NCBI RefSeq assembly: GCF_028690125.1
Contig: NZ_JAQVBV010000014.1
Span: forward strand, 1 to 64,000
Direction of reading: 5' to 3'
Length of the DNA: 64,000 nt
Origin: Bacteroides sp.
GTDB lineage: Bacteria > Bacteroidota > Bacteroidia > Bacteroidales > Bacteroidaceae
The position numbers and the translations under genes were made by a program. Below the pieces are notes generated by a model that saw only the letters and a list, made by a program, of their open reading frames with translations, had not been told where the DNA came from and searched no databases. Positions 18,301-26,083 of this stretch are shown here, piece by piece. Within the stretch, counting starts at the first letter, position 1. Each line of letters opens with the position of its first letter.

Positions 18301-18392
18301 AGGTTGGCAAATTGCGTATCTTTGAAGTAAAGTTGATTTAATTTATATTTGCTAAGCATAAGAGGTCCACTCATTTTGTTCATAAAAACCAT
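15384..18392 (-). CDS. Receiver-like / PEP-synthase-type ATP-grasp protein, 1002 aa
   Basis: Usually labelled phosphoenolpyruvate synthase or PEP/pyruvate-binding protein. Order seen: a receiver-like domain (about 35-170) whose acceptor-Asp strand reads LVICMPS, so the phosphoacceptor seems lost; a second receiver-like domain (about 185-335) that keeps LLVEDG, VITDVRFP and FIDKNSK, i.e. plausible acid, Asp and Lys; then a PPDK N-terminal type ATP-grasp region (about 440-830) with GGKGRGLAFI, IRSSSLLEDSHYQPFAGIYNT, LALGLGKYIVDGG and EIEFA. The C-terminus carries VGPGRWGSSD, not the swivelling phosphohistidine domain or the PEP/pyruvate barrel of true PEP synthase. Several in-frame ATGs exist (18392, 18383, 18374, 18359); a -7-like element at 18396-18403 favours one of the later ones. 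Biochemical role unknown. Confidence 0.85.
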   Translation of the reverse strand: MVFMNKMSGPLMLSKYKLNQLYFKDTQFANLMTRRIFNVLLIANPYDAFMLEDDGRIDEKIFNEYTSLSLRYPPRFSQVSTEEEALSQLESMSFDLVICMPSTGDNDSFDIGRHIKEKYENIPIVILTPFSHGITRRIINEDLSAFEYVFCWLGNTDLLVSIIKLMEDKLNLEHDVQEVGVQLILLVEDGIRFYSSILPNLYKFVLKQSQEFSTEALNAHQRTLRMRGRPKIVLARTYQEAMTIYRKYQNNILGVITDVRFPKVERGEKDGLAGIKLCAEIRKNDPFVPLIIQSSESENSSYAAKYGASFIDKNSKKMDVDLRRIVSDNFGFGDFVFRNPETGEEIARVRNLKELQNILFAVPAESFLYHISRNHVSRWLYSRAMFPVAEFLKPITWSSLQDVDAHRKIIFEAIVKYRKMKNQGVVAVFKRDRFDRYSNFARIGDGSLGGKGRGLAFIDNMVKRYPEFEEFENASVAIPKTVVLCTDVFDEFMDTNNLYQIALSDADDDMILKYFLKAKLPDGLVEDFFTFFDVVKSPIAIRSSSLLEDSHYQPFAGIYNTYMIPYLDDKYEMLRMLSDAIKGVYASVYFRDSKAYMQATSNVIDQEKMAVILQEVVGNQYGDRYYPSMSGVARSLNYYPLGDEKAEEGTVNLALGLGKYIVDGGMTLRFSPYHPNQVLQTSEMEIALKETQTRFYALDLKNVAQEFSIDDGFNLLKLHVKEAEADGALRYIASTYDPYDQVIRDGLYPGGRKVITFANILQHDVFPLARILQLVLRYGEQEMRRPVEIEFAATLSRDQDKTGTFYLLQIRPIVDSKEMLDEDLSLIPDDDLLLRSENSLGHGIMNDIYDIVYVKTDGYSASNNQTIAWEIEKINQQFLNEGRNYVLVGPGRWGSSDTWLGIPVKWPHISAARVIVEAGLTNYRVDPSQGTHFFQNLTSFGVGYFTINAFMNDGVYNQDFLNGLPAVEETKFLRHVRFEKPIVVKMDGKKKLGMVLMPGEDK

Positions 18393-18395
18393 TCA

Positions 18396-18403
18396 CAAAA
18401 ATA
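18396..18403 (-). promoter_or_regulatory. Possible -7 element of the ATP-grasp gene
   Basis: The minus strand reads TATTTTTG. No matching -33 was found. If used, transcription would begin close to 18389 and the translation start would be one of the inner ATGs. Confidence 0.4.
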
Positions 18404-18522
18404 GCGAAATTAATTAATAGTGTAGCAGTTATTAATAAGAAATCACATACAAAGTTGTGAAACAAGTACTTCTATCACTCCATTCATGCGTTGATGGTTC
18501 AGTCAAGTCAAATACTACTTAT

Positions 18523-18553
18523 TTTGCTTGTATTGTCTTATTTCGTAGATTTG
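18523..18553 (+). promoter_or_regulatory. Promoter of the prolyl oligopeptidase gene
   Basis: TTTG (18523-18526), 19 nt, TAGATTTG (18546-18553). The ATG follows 36 bases after the -7 element. Confidence 0.78.
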
Positions 18554-18589
18554 TAACCTAATGTTATATTTCGAACAGACTTTATTCAC

Positions 18590-20701
18590 ATGAAAAAATC
18601 AATCTTATTAATGAGTGGAATCATGGTAATGTCATGCACCCCCCAACAGAAAAAGTTAGTTTACCCCGAAACGGCTAAGGTAGACACAGTAGATACATAT
18701 TTTGGTACACAAGTTCCCGACCCTTATCGTTGGCTGGAGAACGACACCAGTACTGCCACTACGGCTTGGGTAGAAGCCCAAAACAAAGTTACCAACGAAT
18801 ACCTAAACGAAATTCCTTTCCGTGAGAACTTACTGAAACGTCTCACAGCACTGGCCGACTACGAAAAGATCAGTGCCCCTATGAAGAAACACGGAAAATA
18901 TTATTTCAGCAAAAACAACGGTTTGCAGAACCAAAGCGTGTTCTTTGTACAAGATTCGCTAAATAGTGAACCCCGCATATTCCTCGATCCGAACAAGCTT
19001 TCGGAAGACGGAACAGTTGCTCTGACAGGTCTGTACTTTTCTCACGATGGGAAATACACAGCCTACAGCATCTCACGCAGTGGTTCAGACTGGTCGGAAA
19101 TCTACGTGATGAACACAGAAACCGGCAAATCGCTTGATGACCATATCGAATGGGCTAAATTCTCCGGTGCTTCTTGGCAGGGAGACGGTTTTTATTATAG
19201 TGCATACGACGCTCCGACCAAAGACAAAGAATTCTCCAACGTTAATGAGAATCACAAAATTTATTATCACAAGATCGGTGAACCACAATCAAAGGATCAA
19301 CTCATCTATCAAAACCCGACTTATCCCAAACGCTTCTACAGTGCCAGTGTAAGCGAGGATGAACAAGCACTTTTCCTATATGAGTCCGGTGCCGGCAGAG
19401 GAAACAACTTATTCATGCGTGATCTAAGGAAACCGAATTCTCCTTTCGTACAATTAACAACAGATTTCGACTATCAATATTCCCCGATCGAAGTAATCGG
19501 TGACAAGATGTATATCTTCACCAACTACGGTGCACCCAAAAATAGAATTATGGTAGCCGATATCAATCAACCGAAGTTAGAAAACTGGAAAGAACTTATC
19601 CCCGAATCCGAAGCTGTACTATCAGGAGCAGAAGTTATTGGTGGTAAACTGTTTCTTACTTATGATAAAGATGCCTCCAACCATGCTTATGTTTACAATC
19701 TTGACGGCAAGCAATTGCAAGAAATGAAATTGCCCTCGCTCGGTTCGGTAGGATTCAGCGGAAATAAAGACGATAAAGAATGCTTTTTCGGCTTTACCTC
19801 CTTCACCATCCCCGGAGCTACCTATAAATACGATATGGATACAAATACTTACGAGCTTTACCGTGCCCCCAAAGTACAGTTCAACTCGGAGGACTTCGTA
19901 ACCGAACAGATCTTCTTCCCCAGCAAAGACGGAGTAAAAATCCCGATGTTTCTTACTTATAAGAAAGGTTTGAAGAAAGATGGCAATAGCCCTGTATTCC
20001 TCTACGGATACGGAGGCTTTGGCATCAGCCTCAACCCAAGTTTCAGTGCCATGCGTATCCCATTCCTCGAGAACGGGGGTATCTACGCGCAAGTCAATCT
20101 GCGAGGTGGAAGTGAATACGGAGAAGACTGGCATATAGCAGGAACCAAAATGCAGAAACAGAATGTATTCGACGATTTCATTTCTGCTGCCGAATATCTT
20201 ATTGCTCAAAAGTATACGAACAAAGATAAAATTGCCATCGTGGGAGGTTCCAACGGCGGACTATTGGTAGGAGCCTGTATGACTCAACGTCCTGACCTGT
20301 TCCGTGTAGCAATACCGCAAGTAGGCGTTATGGATATGCTTCGCTACCATAAATTCACCATCGGCTGGAACTGGGCAAGCGATTACGGCACGAGTGAAGA
20401 CGACAAAGAGATGTTCGAATACCTGAAAGGTTACTCTCCGTTGCACAATCTGAAACCGGGAACAAAGTATCCCGCTACCCTGATTACTACTGCCGATCAT
20501 GATGACCGCGTAGTTCCTGCACATTCCTTTAAATTTGCCGCTACCTTGCAAGCTGATAATGACGGGACGAACCCAACACTTATCCGCATTGACAGCAAGG
20601 CGGGTCATGGTGCAGGTAAACCGATGGCAAAAGTGCTGGAAGAACAAGCAGATATCTATGGATTTATAATGTATAATTTAGGTATGACCCCAAAGTTCTA
20701 A
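18590..20701 (+). CDS. Prolyl oligopeptidase family serine peptidase (S9A), lipoprotein
   Basis: Cleaves short peptides after proline. N-terminal signal with lipobox VMSC (Cys16) makes it an envelope lipoprotein. A seven-bladed beta-propeller region (about 75-430; PDPYRWLEND precedes it) is followed by the alpha/beta-hydrolase domain with the nucleophile in GGSNGGLLVGA (Ser about 556), the DHDDRV aspartate (about 640) and the histidine in AGHGAGK (about 674). The length of 703 aa is normal for the family. It is flanked by gdhB and an Xaa-Pro aminopeptidase, fitting periplasmic breakdown of proline peptides to feed glutamate metabolism. Identity secure; exact substrate not determined. Confidence 0.93.
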   Translation: MKKSILLMSGIMVMSCTPQQKKLVYPETAKVDTVDTYFGTQVPDPYRWLENDTSTATTAWVEAQNKVTNEYLNEIPFRENLLKRLTALADYEKISAPMKKHGKYYFSKNNGLQNQSVFFVQDSLNSEPRIFLDPNKLSEDGTVALTGLYFSHDGKYTAYSISRSGSDWSEIYVMNTETGKSLDDHIEWAKFSGASWQGDGFYYSAYDAPTKDKEFSNVNENHKIYYHKIGEPQSKDQLIYQNPTYPKRFYSASVSEDEQALFLYESGAGRGNNLFMRDLRKPNSPFVQLTTDFDYQYSPIEVIGDKMYIFTNYGAPKNRIMVADINQPKLENWKELIPESEAVLSGAEVIGGKLFLTYDKDASNHAYVYNLDGKQLQEMKLPSLGSVGFSGNKDDKECFFGFTSFTIPGATYKYDMDTNTYELYRAPKVQFNSEDFVTEQIFFPSKDGVKIPMFLTYKKGLKKDGNSPVFLYGYGGFGISLNPSFSAMRIPFLENGGIYAQVNLRGGSEYGEDWHIAGTKMQKQNVFDDFISAAEYLIAQKYTNKDKIAIVGGSNGGLLVGACMTQRPDLFRVAIPQVGVMDMLRYHKFTIGWNWASDYGTSEDDKEMFEYLKGYSPLHNLKPGTKYPATLITTADHDDRVVPAHSFKFAATLQADNDGTNPTLIRIDSKAGHGAGKPMAKVLEEQADIYGFIMYNLGMTPKF

Positions 20702-20732
20702 AGAGAGATACTTTCTATTTGTAAACCATATC

Positions 20733-20774
20733 AAGCCCCATCACCTGTTTTTGATTCAACAGATGATGGGGCTT
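20733..20774 (+). terminator. Hairpin terminator after the S9 peptidase
   Basis: AAGCCCCATC (20733-20742) pairs with GATGGGGCTT (20765-20774); an inner CTGTT/AACAG extends the stem. The T tail is weak. Confidence 0.65.
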
Positions 20775-20860
20775 AGTATTTCCTCACACAACACACTGTC
20801 ATTTTATCATTGTTTAATCAAAATACAGGAATTAAATTAATCACAATTGAAAAATTTTCC

Positions 20861-20868
20861 TATATTTG
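20861..20868 (+). promoter_or_regulatory. -7 element of gdhB
   Basis: TATATTTG, 50 bases upstream of the gdhB ATG. A correctly spaced -33 element is not evident, which may mean activator dependence. Confidence 0.55.
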
Positions 20869-20918
20869 CATATATGTAGTTTACATCTTATCAGAATAAC
20901 CTTTTAAAACATACTAAT

Positions 20919-22256
20919 ATGAACATCCAGAAAATCATGTCCTCTCTAGAGGCTAAACATCCCGGTGAATCAGAGTACCTTCAAGCAGTAAAAGAAGTAC
21001 TTCTTTCCATTGAAGATATATACAATCAGCATCCTGAATTTGAAAAAGCCAAGATCATAGAAAGATTGGTAGAACCTGACCGTATTTTCACTTTCCGTGT
21101 AACTTGGGTAGACGATAGGGGCGAAGTACAGACTAACCTCGGTTATCGCGTACAATTCAACAATGCAATCGGTCCGTACAAAGGCGGTATTCGTTTCCAC
21201 GCTTCCGTAAATCTCTCTATCCTGAAATTCCTCGGTTTCGAGCAGACTTTCAAAAATGCACTGACCACGCTTCCTATGGGTGGTGGCAAAGGTGGTTCGG
21301 ATTTCTCTCCACGGGGAAAGAGCGATGCTGAGGTGATGCGTTTCTGCCAGGCATTTATGTTAGAGTTATGGCGTCATCTGGGTCCGGATATGGATGTGCC
21401 TGCCGGTGATATTGGTGTAGGCGGACGCGAAGTCGGTTATATGTTCGGTATGTACAAAAAGCTGACTCGTGAGTTTACAGGTACTTTTACAGGAAAAGGA
21501 CTGGAATTCGGTGGTTCGCTGATACGTCCCGAAGCTACCGGTTTCGGTGGCTTGTATTTCGTCAATCAGATGCTGCAAGCCAAAGGCGTTGATATAAAAG
21601 ATAAAACAGTAGCTATTTCCGGATTTGGTAACGTAGCTTGGGGAGCTGCAACAAAAGCAACCGAACTGGGTGCTAAAGTCGTTACAATCTCCGGTCCCGA
21701 CGGATATATTTATGACCCGGACGGCATCAGTGGCGAAAAGATAGACTATATGCTGGAGTTACGTTCTTCCGGTGATGATATCGTAGCTCCTTATGCAAAG
21801 AAATATCCAAATGCAACGTTTGTTGAAGGCAAACGTCCATGGGACGTGAAAGCAGAGATTGCACTACCATGTGCAACTCAAAATGAATTAAATGGAGAAG
21901 ATGCACTAAACCTGATAAAGAACAACGTACTTTGTGTCGGAGAAATTTCGAACATGGGATGTACACCGGAAGCTATTGACTTGTTCATCGAACATAAAAT
22001 AATGTATGCTCCGGGCAAGGCAGTAAATGCCGGTGGGGTAGCCACTTCAGGTTTGGAAATGTCTCAAAATGCCATGCACCTGAGCTGGAGTGCAGCCGAA
22101 GTGGACGAGAAACTCCACGCCATCATGCACGGTATACATACACAATGCGTGAAGTACGGCACAGAACCCGACGGATATATTAACTACGTGAAAGGTGCAA
22201 ACATAGCTGGTTTCATGAAAGTTGCTCACGCAATGATGGGACAAGGTGTTATTTAA
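20919..22256 (+). CDS. gdhB: Glutamate dehydrogenase, probable NAD-specific
   Basis: Second hexameric GDH of the window (445 aa), collinear with gdhA through the whole length. It keeps GGGKGG with Lys124 and PAGDIGVGGRE with Asp164. The dinucleotide site differs: ISGFGNVAWGA and ISGPDG (about 233-262) instead of SGSGNVAQY and SDSDG. FGNVAWG plus SGPDG is the arrangement of NAD-linked clostridial GDH, so a catabolic, NAD-dependent enzyme is inferred; in Bacteroides fragilis a second, NAD(H)-linked GDH is reported to be induced by peptides. Located between two proline-peptide-cleaving enzymes, consistent with that role. Single gene with its own -7 element. Confidence 0.93.
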   Translation: MNIQKIMSSLEAKHPGESEYLQAVKEVLLSIEDIYNQHPEFEKAKIIERLVEPDRIFTFRVTWVDDRGEVQTNLGYRVQFNNAIGPYKGGIRFHASVNLSILKFLGFEQTFKNALTTLPMGGGKGGSDFSPRGKSDAEVMRFCQAFMLELWRHLGPDMDVPAGDIGVGGREVGYMFGMYKKLTREFTGTFTGKGLEFGGSLIRPEATGFGGLYFVNQMLQAKGVDIKDKTVAISGFGNVAWGAATKATELGAKVVTISGPDGYIYDPDGISGEKIDYMLELRSSGDDIVAPYAKKYPNATFVEGKRPWDVKAEIALPCATQNELNGEDALNLIKNNVLCVGEISNMGCTPEAIDLFIEHKIMYAPGKAVNAGGVATSGLEMSQNAMHLSWSAAEVDEKLHAIMHGIHTQCVKYGTEPDGYINYVKGANIAGFMKVAHAMMGQGVI

Positions 22257-22269
22257 CAAATGGGGACTG

Positions 22270-22339
22270 ATAGTTGATAACTCTTATTCTGTCTTATTGT
22301 GCAGCCAACTGTCATCTATGATTATCAGTTATCAACTAT
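22270..22339. repeat. 13-bp inverted repeat after gdhB
   Basis: ATAGTTGATAACT (22270-22282) and AGTTATCAACTAT (22327-22339) are exact complements 44 nt apart. The same TTATCAGTTATCA-type word recurs at 25932-25961, so it may be a dispersed intergenic repeat rather than a gene-specific signal. Confidence 0.6.
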
Positions 22340-22377
22340 AAAATACTTTGTTTTAGTTCTATTTGTATTTGTAATTT

Positions 22378-22420
22378 GCGCTGCTCGCGTCCTGTGACAG
22401 GATGCGGGTAGCGCTATTTC
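22378..22420 (+). terminator. GC-rich hairpin, probable terminator
   Basis: GCGCTGCTCGCGTCCTGT (22378-22395) folds on ACAGGATGCGGGTAGCGC (22397-22414) with few mismatches, followed by TATTTCTTT. Confidence 0.55.
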
Positions 22421-22453
22421 TTTGAAATTAATATTATTTTCAGTTGAAATAAT

Positions 22454-22461
22454 TACCTTTG
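22454..22461 (+). promoter_or_regulatory. -7 element of the M24 peptidase gene
   Basis: TACCTTTG, about 66 bases upstream of the ATG; no clear -33 element. Confidence 0.5.
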
Positions 22462-22527
22462 TACTCTCGCAGGTGTTATATCTAATATCTGCCAAGAACA
22501 AAAAAACAACAAATTGAAAATAATTCT

Positions 22528-23718
22528 ATGCTACAACCTGAATTAAAACTTAGACGCGATAAGATTCGTAGTTTAATGGCACAACAAGGTATTGAAGCCG
22601 CACTCATCACTTGCAATGCAAACCTGATTTATACTTACGGATGTGTAGTTAGCGGATATCTCTATTTACCACTTCACTCACCGGCATTGCTCTTTTTCAA
22701 ACGCCCGAACAATATCACAGGAGAACATTCTTTCCCCATCCGTAAACCGGAACAGATTATTGAATTATTGAAAGAACAGGGATTACCTATTCCATCTAAA
22801 CTAATGTTAGAAGGTGATGAACTCCCTTACACTGAATATGTACGTCTCGCCAGTTTGTTCCCAGACTCGGAAGTAGTTAATGGAACCCCGATAATTCGAC
22901 AGGCACGTAGCATAAAAACCTCTATTGAAATAGAAATGTTACGCCTTTCAGGAGTCGCACATACTAAAGCATATGAACAGATTCCAAACATATACCGTCC
23001 CGGTATGACAGATATCGAATTCTCCATCGAAATAGAACGTTTAATGCGCCTGCAAGGAAATCTTGGATTTTTCCGTGTTTTCGGTCGCAGTATGGAAATC
23101 TTCATGGGCAGTGTACTGACAAGTGATAATGCCGGCTACCCCTCTCCTTACGACTTTGCATTAGGTGGTAAAGGTCTTGATCCTGCCCTTCCCGGAGGAG
23201 CCAATAAAACTCCACTGAAAGAAGGACAGAGTGTTATGGTAGACTTAGGAGGTAACTTCAACGGTTATATGGGTGACATGAGTCGGGTGTTCTCCATCGG
23301 CAAACTGTCTGAAGAAGCCTATACAGCGCATCAGGTTTGTTTAGAAATTCAAGAAAAAATCAGCTCCATTGCACGTCCTGGGGTTGTTTGCGAGCACCTC
23401 TACAATACTGCTGTTGAAATCGCAACCAAAGCCGGATTCGCTGATAAATTCATGGGGACCGACCAACAAGCTAAATTTATTGGTCATGGTATCGGATTAG
23501 AAATCAATGAAGCACCTGTACTAGCTCCACGCATGAAGCAAGAATTGGAAACAGGTATGGTCTTTGCACTGGAACCCAAAATAGTAATTCCGGGTGTAGG
23601 TCCTGTCGGAATAGAAAATACATGGGTAGTAGCCAATGATGGAATAGAAAAGCTGACAAACTGCAACGAAGACATTATTGATTTGGAAGCTTTTTACAAG
23701 GAAAAAGAGACGCTTTAA
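22528..23718 (+). CDS. M24 family Xaa-Pro aminopeptidase
   Basis: Cytoplasmic metallopeptidase removing an N-terminal residue before proline. The first about 130 residues form the creatinase-like N-terminal domain; the pita-bread catalytic domain follows. The two-metal ligands are visible in order: Asp in VMVDLGG, Asp in YMGDMSR, His in FIGHGIGLEI, Glu in FALEPKI and Glu in GIENTWVV. The 396-aa length is normal. No signal peptide. It follows gdhB after a hairpin, so it is probably a separate transcription unit that shares the peptide-catabolism theme. A cluster of non-coding hairpins lies downstream. Confidence 0.92.
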   Translation: MLQPELKLRRDKIRSLMAQQGIEAALITCNANLIYTYGCVVSGYLYLPLHSPALLFFKRPNNITGEHSFPIRKPEQIIELLKEQGLPIPSKLMLEGDELPYTEYVRLASLFPDSEVVNGTPIIRQARSIKTSIEIEMLRLSGVAHTKAYEQIPNIYRPGMTDIEFSIEIERLMRLQGNLGFFRVFGRSMEIFMGSVLTSDNAGYPSPYDFALGGKGLDPALPGGANKTPLKEGQSVMVDLGGNFNGYMGDMSRVFSIGKLSEEAYTAHQVCLEIQEKISSIARPGVVCEHLYNTAVEIATKAGFADKFMGTDQQAKFIGHGIGLEINEAPVLAPRMKQELETGMVFALEPKIVIPGVGPVGIENTWVVANDGIEKLTNCNEDIIDLEAFYKEKETL

Positions 23719-24050
23719 GATAGACAATAACAAGATAAAAGCCAGATCCAGATAGAAAAGATACCATCTGAAATACCTATATAATAAAACAAGCGAATAC
23801 AAACTTCAAACTTATATGTCGGACGGCGCAAGAAAGAAAAATCATCTTCTCTTACGTCGTCTGTTCTTATTTCATGTATAAAAGTTTAGGATCAACCGTA
23901 AATCTTTGTTAGTACTTATCTAAGTTTTTTTAGTTCATTATGGATACACAAGCTGTGTCGTCCTGATTTCAGGTAAGTTTTACTTTAACTAAGGATACTT
24001 TTATTGCTAACTCTTTATGTTCTTTCTATTAATTTCCTTTGTTTATTGAC

Positions 24051-24068
24051 AGCTCACAGTTGTGAGCT
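24051..24068. repeat. Palindrome AGCTCACA-GT-TGTGAGCT
   Basis: Perfect 8-bp arms with a 2-nt centre, typical of a dimeric regulator site, in a region with no adjacent start codon. Confidence 0.55.
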
Positions 24069-24082
24069 GATTAGTTCACGTC

Positions 24083-24126
24083 AGTAAACAAAAAGGCTTA
24101 CTGCTGTAAACAAATAAGCTAACAGT
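24083..24126. repeat. Two imperfect direct repeats of about 21 nt
   Basis: AGTAAACAAAAAGGCTTACT at 24083-24102 and TGTAAACAAATAAGCTAACA at 24105-24124 share most positions. Nature unknown. Confidence 0.4.
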
Positions 24127-24235
24127 AGTAGATATTTGTATATAATTAATCGTTATCACTTTAATCACCTATAGTCTTACTAATAGGAAATTAGCTTTGA
24201 CGTCATATATACCAATCGTTTCCGAAATTTGTCTT

Positions 24236-24263
24236 GAGTGAGAGCAAACGGTTGCTCTCACTC
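24236..24263. repeat. Perfect 12-bp hairpin with 4-nt loop
   Basis: GAGTGAGAGCAA (24236-24247), loop ACGG, TTGCTCTCACTC (24252-24263). It lacks a T tract on either side, so it is not a standard terminator. A related word (GTTGCTATCAC) follows at about 24275 and GTGAGAGC recurs near 24322. Confidence 0.6.
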
Positions 24264-24481
24264 TGCTGTAATAGTTGCTATCACTGCTGAAACACCGATA
24301 AATAGGCGTATGTAGATATAAAGTGAGAGCGTGGTAGCAAAACTGACACAAATCTTTTATTGTGCAGTATGCTCCGGTTTATTCTAAACGATGTGGTTTT
24401 GAAATAAAGTAAATTACCAACAAAGATTTCTACTCAATCTGAAGTTACATATATCAAAGATTATAAAGAGAGGCTAAAAAA

Positions 24482-25927
24482 CTACTTGGAAGAATCTTGC
24501 GAAGGAACTAGTCCCATCTTCTTTGCCCGTTCCAGCATAAATGCATATGCCGCCTCATATTCGTTGGGAATAACGCCGTCTAAGATAGCATCTTTAATGA
24601 CACTTTTCAGAACTCCTACCTCACGGCAAGGCTGCAAATTGAAAATCTCCATAATTTCCTCTCCGCTGACTGGTGGTTGGAAATTACGGACACGGTCTTT
24701 TTCCTCCAGATCTTTCAGTTTCTGCCGTACTAACTGAAAATTATTCAAGAAACGTTGCTTACGTTCCATATTCTTGGAAGTAATATCCGCTTCGCAAAGC
24801 ATCATCAGATCATCAATATCATCTCCTGCTTCAAAAAGCAGACGACGAACGGCAGAATCCGTCACGACGTCATCCGCAATCACAATAGGACGCATATGTA
24901 AACTTACTATCTTTTGAACGTACTTCATCTTTTCGTTCATCGGCAACTTCATCTTACGGAAGATATTCGGGATCATCTTCTCACCAATAAAATTGTGATT
25001 GTGGAAAGTCCAACCCGCTTTAGGCTCCCAACGCTTTGTCACCGGTTTGGCAATGTCGTGGAGCAAAGCTGCCCAGCGTAACCACAGATTGTCCGTCTTC
25101 TTGCTAATATTATCAAGAACCTCCAATGTATGGTAAAAGTTATCCTTATGTGCCCGTCCGTTCCGCGTTTCTACCCCTTGCAAAGCAGCCATTTCAGGAA
25201 AAATCAACGCCAACAGTCCGCTACGCTCCAAATCGATAAACCCTTTCGACGGAATGGGCGAGAGAATAATCTTATTCAATTCGTCCGCAATCCGTTCACG
25301 GGAGATAATCTCAATCCGTTCTTTATTACGGCAAAGTGAATCAAAAGTAGCATCGTCAATATAGAAATTCAGCTGAGTAGCGAAACGTATGCAACGCATC
25401 ATTCGCAAAGGGTCGTCACTGAACGTAATATCAGGATCAAGTGGCGTACGGATAGTCTTTTCTTTCATGTCCGCCATGCCACCAAAAGGATCTACCAACT
25501 CACCAAAACGGGATTTATTAAGGCAGACAGCCAGAGCATTAATTGTAAAATCACGCCGATTTTGGTCATCTTCCAACGTACCATCCTCAACAATTGGTTT
25601 ACGTGAATCACGTTGGTAAGATTCTTTACGTGCACCTACAAACTCCACCTCTGTACCTTTATATTTCACTTGTGCCGTACCGAAATTTTTAAAAACAGAT
25701 ACGTGAGCACCACGTCCCAGCCGTTTACCCAACGCTTCTGCCATAGTGATACCACTGCCAACCACCACTACATCTATATCTTTAGAGGGACGTTGCAGAA
25801 AAATATCACGGACATAACCGCCAACCACGTAACATTCCAATCCAAGCGCATCAGCAGTTTCAGCAACCTGATTGAAAATCGGTTCGCTAAAATACTGTTT
25901 CAATTCCTCCTGAGTCAATTCAATCAT
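24482..25927 (-). CDS. cca: CCA tRNA nucleotidyltransferase / poly(A) polymerase family with HD domain
   Basis: Adds or repairs the 3' CCA of tRNA. Class II nucleotidyltransferase landmarks: [11 protein letters not shown] and KDIDVVVVG (about 34-60, catalytic acid pair), [11 protein letters not shown] (about 128) and [12 protein letters not shown] (about 170-182). An HD phosphohydrolase domain follows, with LLHDIAKP at about 288 and further histidines (HNHNF, LHMRPI). The 481-aa length and the HD domain fit bacterial CCA enzymes of this type rather than a dedicated poly(A) polymerase, though sequence alone does not settle this. Two tandem -7-like elements lie upstream, back to back with the promoter of the divergent lipoprotein gene. 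Confidence 0.9.
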   Translation of the reverse strand: MIELTQEELKQYFSEPIFNQVAETADALGLECYVVGGYVRDIFLQRPSKDIDVVVVGSGITMAEALGKRLGRGAHVSVFKNFGTAQVKYKGTEVEFVGARKESYQRDSRKPIVEDGTLEDDQNRRDFTINALAVCLNKSRFGELVDPFGGMADMKEKTIRTPLDPDITFSDDPLRMMRCIRFATQLNFYIDDATFDSLCRNKERIEIISRERIADELNKIILSPIPSKGFIDLERSGLLALIFPEMAALQGVETRNGRAHKDNFYHTLEVLDNISKKTDNLWLRWAALLHDIAKPVTKRWEPKAGWTFHNHNFIGEKMIPNIFRKMKLPMNEKMKYVQKIVSLHMRPIVIADDVVTDSAVRRLLFEAGDDIDDLMMLCEADITSKNMERKQRFLNNFQLVRQKLKDLEEKDRVRNFQPPVSGEEIMEIFNLQPCREVGVLKSVIKDAILDGVIPNEYEAAYAFMLERAKKMGLVPSQDSSK

Positions 25928-25931
25928 TCTT

Positions 25932-25961
25932 TCAATTATCAGTTATCAGCTATCAGCTAAA
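25932..25961. repeat. Short TTATCAG/CTATCAG repeat
   Basis: Three near-identical 8-nt steps (TTATCAGT, TATCAGCT, ATCAGCTA) directly upstream of the cca start; related to the inverted repeat arms at 22270-22339. Confidence 0.45.
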
Positions 25962-25976
25962 TAAGTTTTAAAGGTA

Positions 25977-25992
25977 CAAAAGTACAAAAATA
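25977..25992 (-). promoter_or_regulatory. Tandem -7 elements of cca
   Basis: The minus strand reads TATTTTTG (25992-25985) and directly next to it TACTTTTG (25984-25977), both full matches. Confidence 0.5.
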
Positions 25993-26006
25993 AGGGATAA
26001 TATTTG

Positions 26007-26014
26007 TATTTTTG
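26007..26014 (+). promoter_or_regulatory. -7 element of the lipoprotein gene at 26084
   Basis: TATTTTTG, divergent from the cca elements 14 bases away; no clear -33. Confidence 0.5.
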
Positions 26015-26083
26015 CCACCAGAATCGTCTAGATTCACCTTTATCCAGATAAAAACAATACAGTTTTATAAAACGAATAAGAGG

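Larger units (their letters stand above)
23719..24481. other. 763-bp gap with several hairpins, no gene seen
   Basis: No convincing coding frame. It holds a short palindrome at 24051-24068, two imperfect direct repeats at 24083-24126, and a perfect hairpin at 24236-24263, described separately. Convergent genes flank the gap, so some of this is transcription-end structure, but 24.0-24.35 kb is more structured than an ordinary terminator region. Confidence 0.5.

Noticed and set aside
15384..18392. Plain annotation as functional PEP synthase
   Set aside because: The phosphohistidine and PEP-binding domains needed for that reaction were not found; only the ATP-grasp part is shared.
24236..24330. 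CRISPR-like or tandem-repeat array
   Set aside because: The repeated words are few, unequal in length and not separated by regular spacers.
24169..24351. 60-codon minus-strand frame in the gap before cca
   Set aside because: It runs through the hairpin repeats, has no signal, domain or initiation context, and is better explained by the inverted repeat composition.
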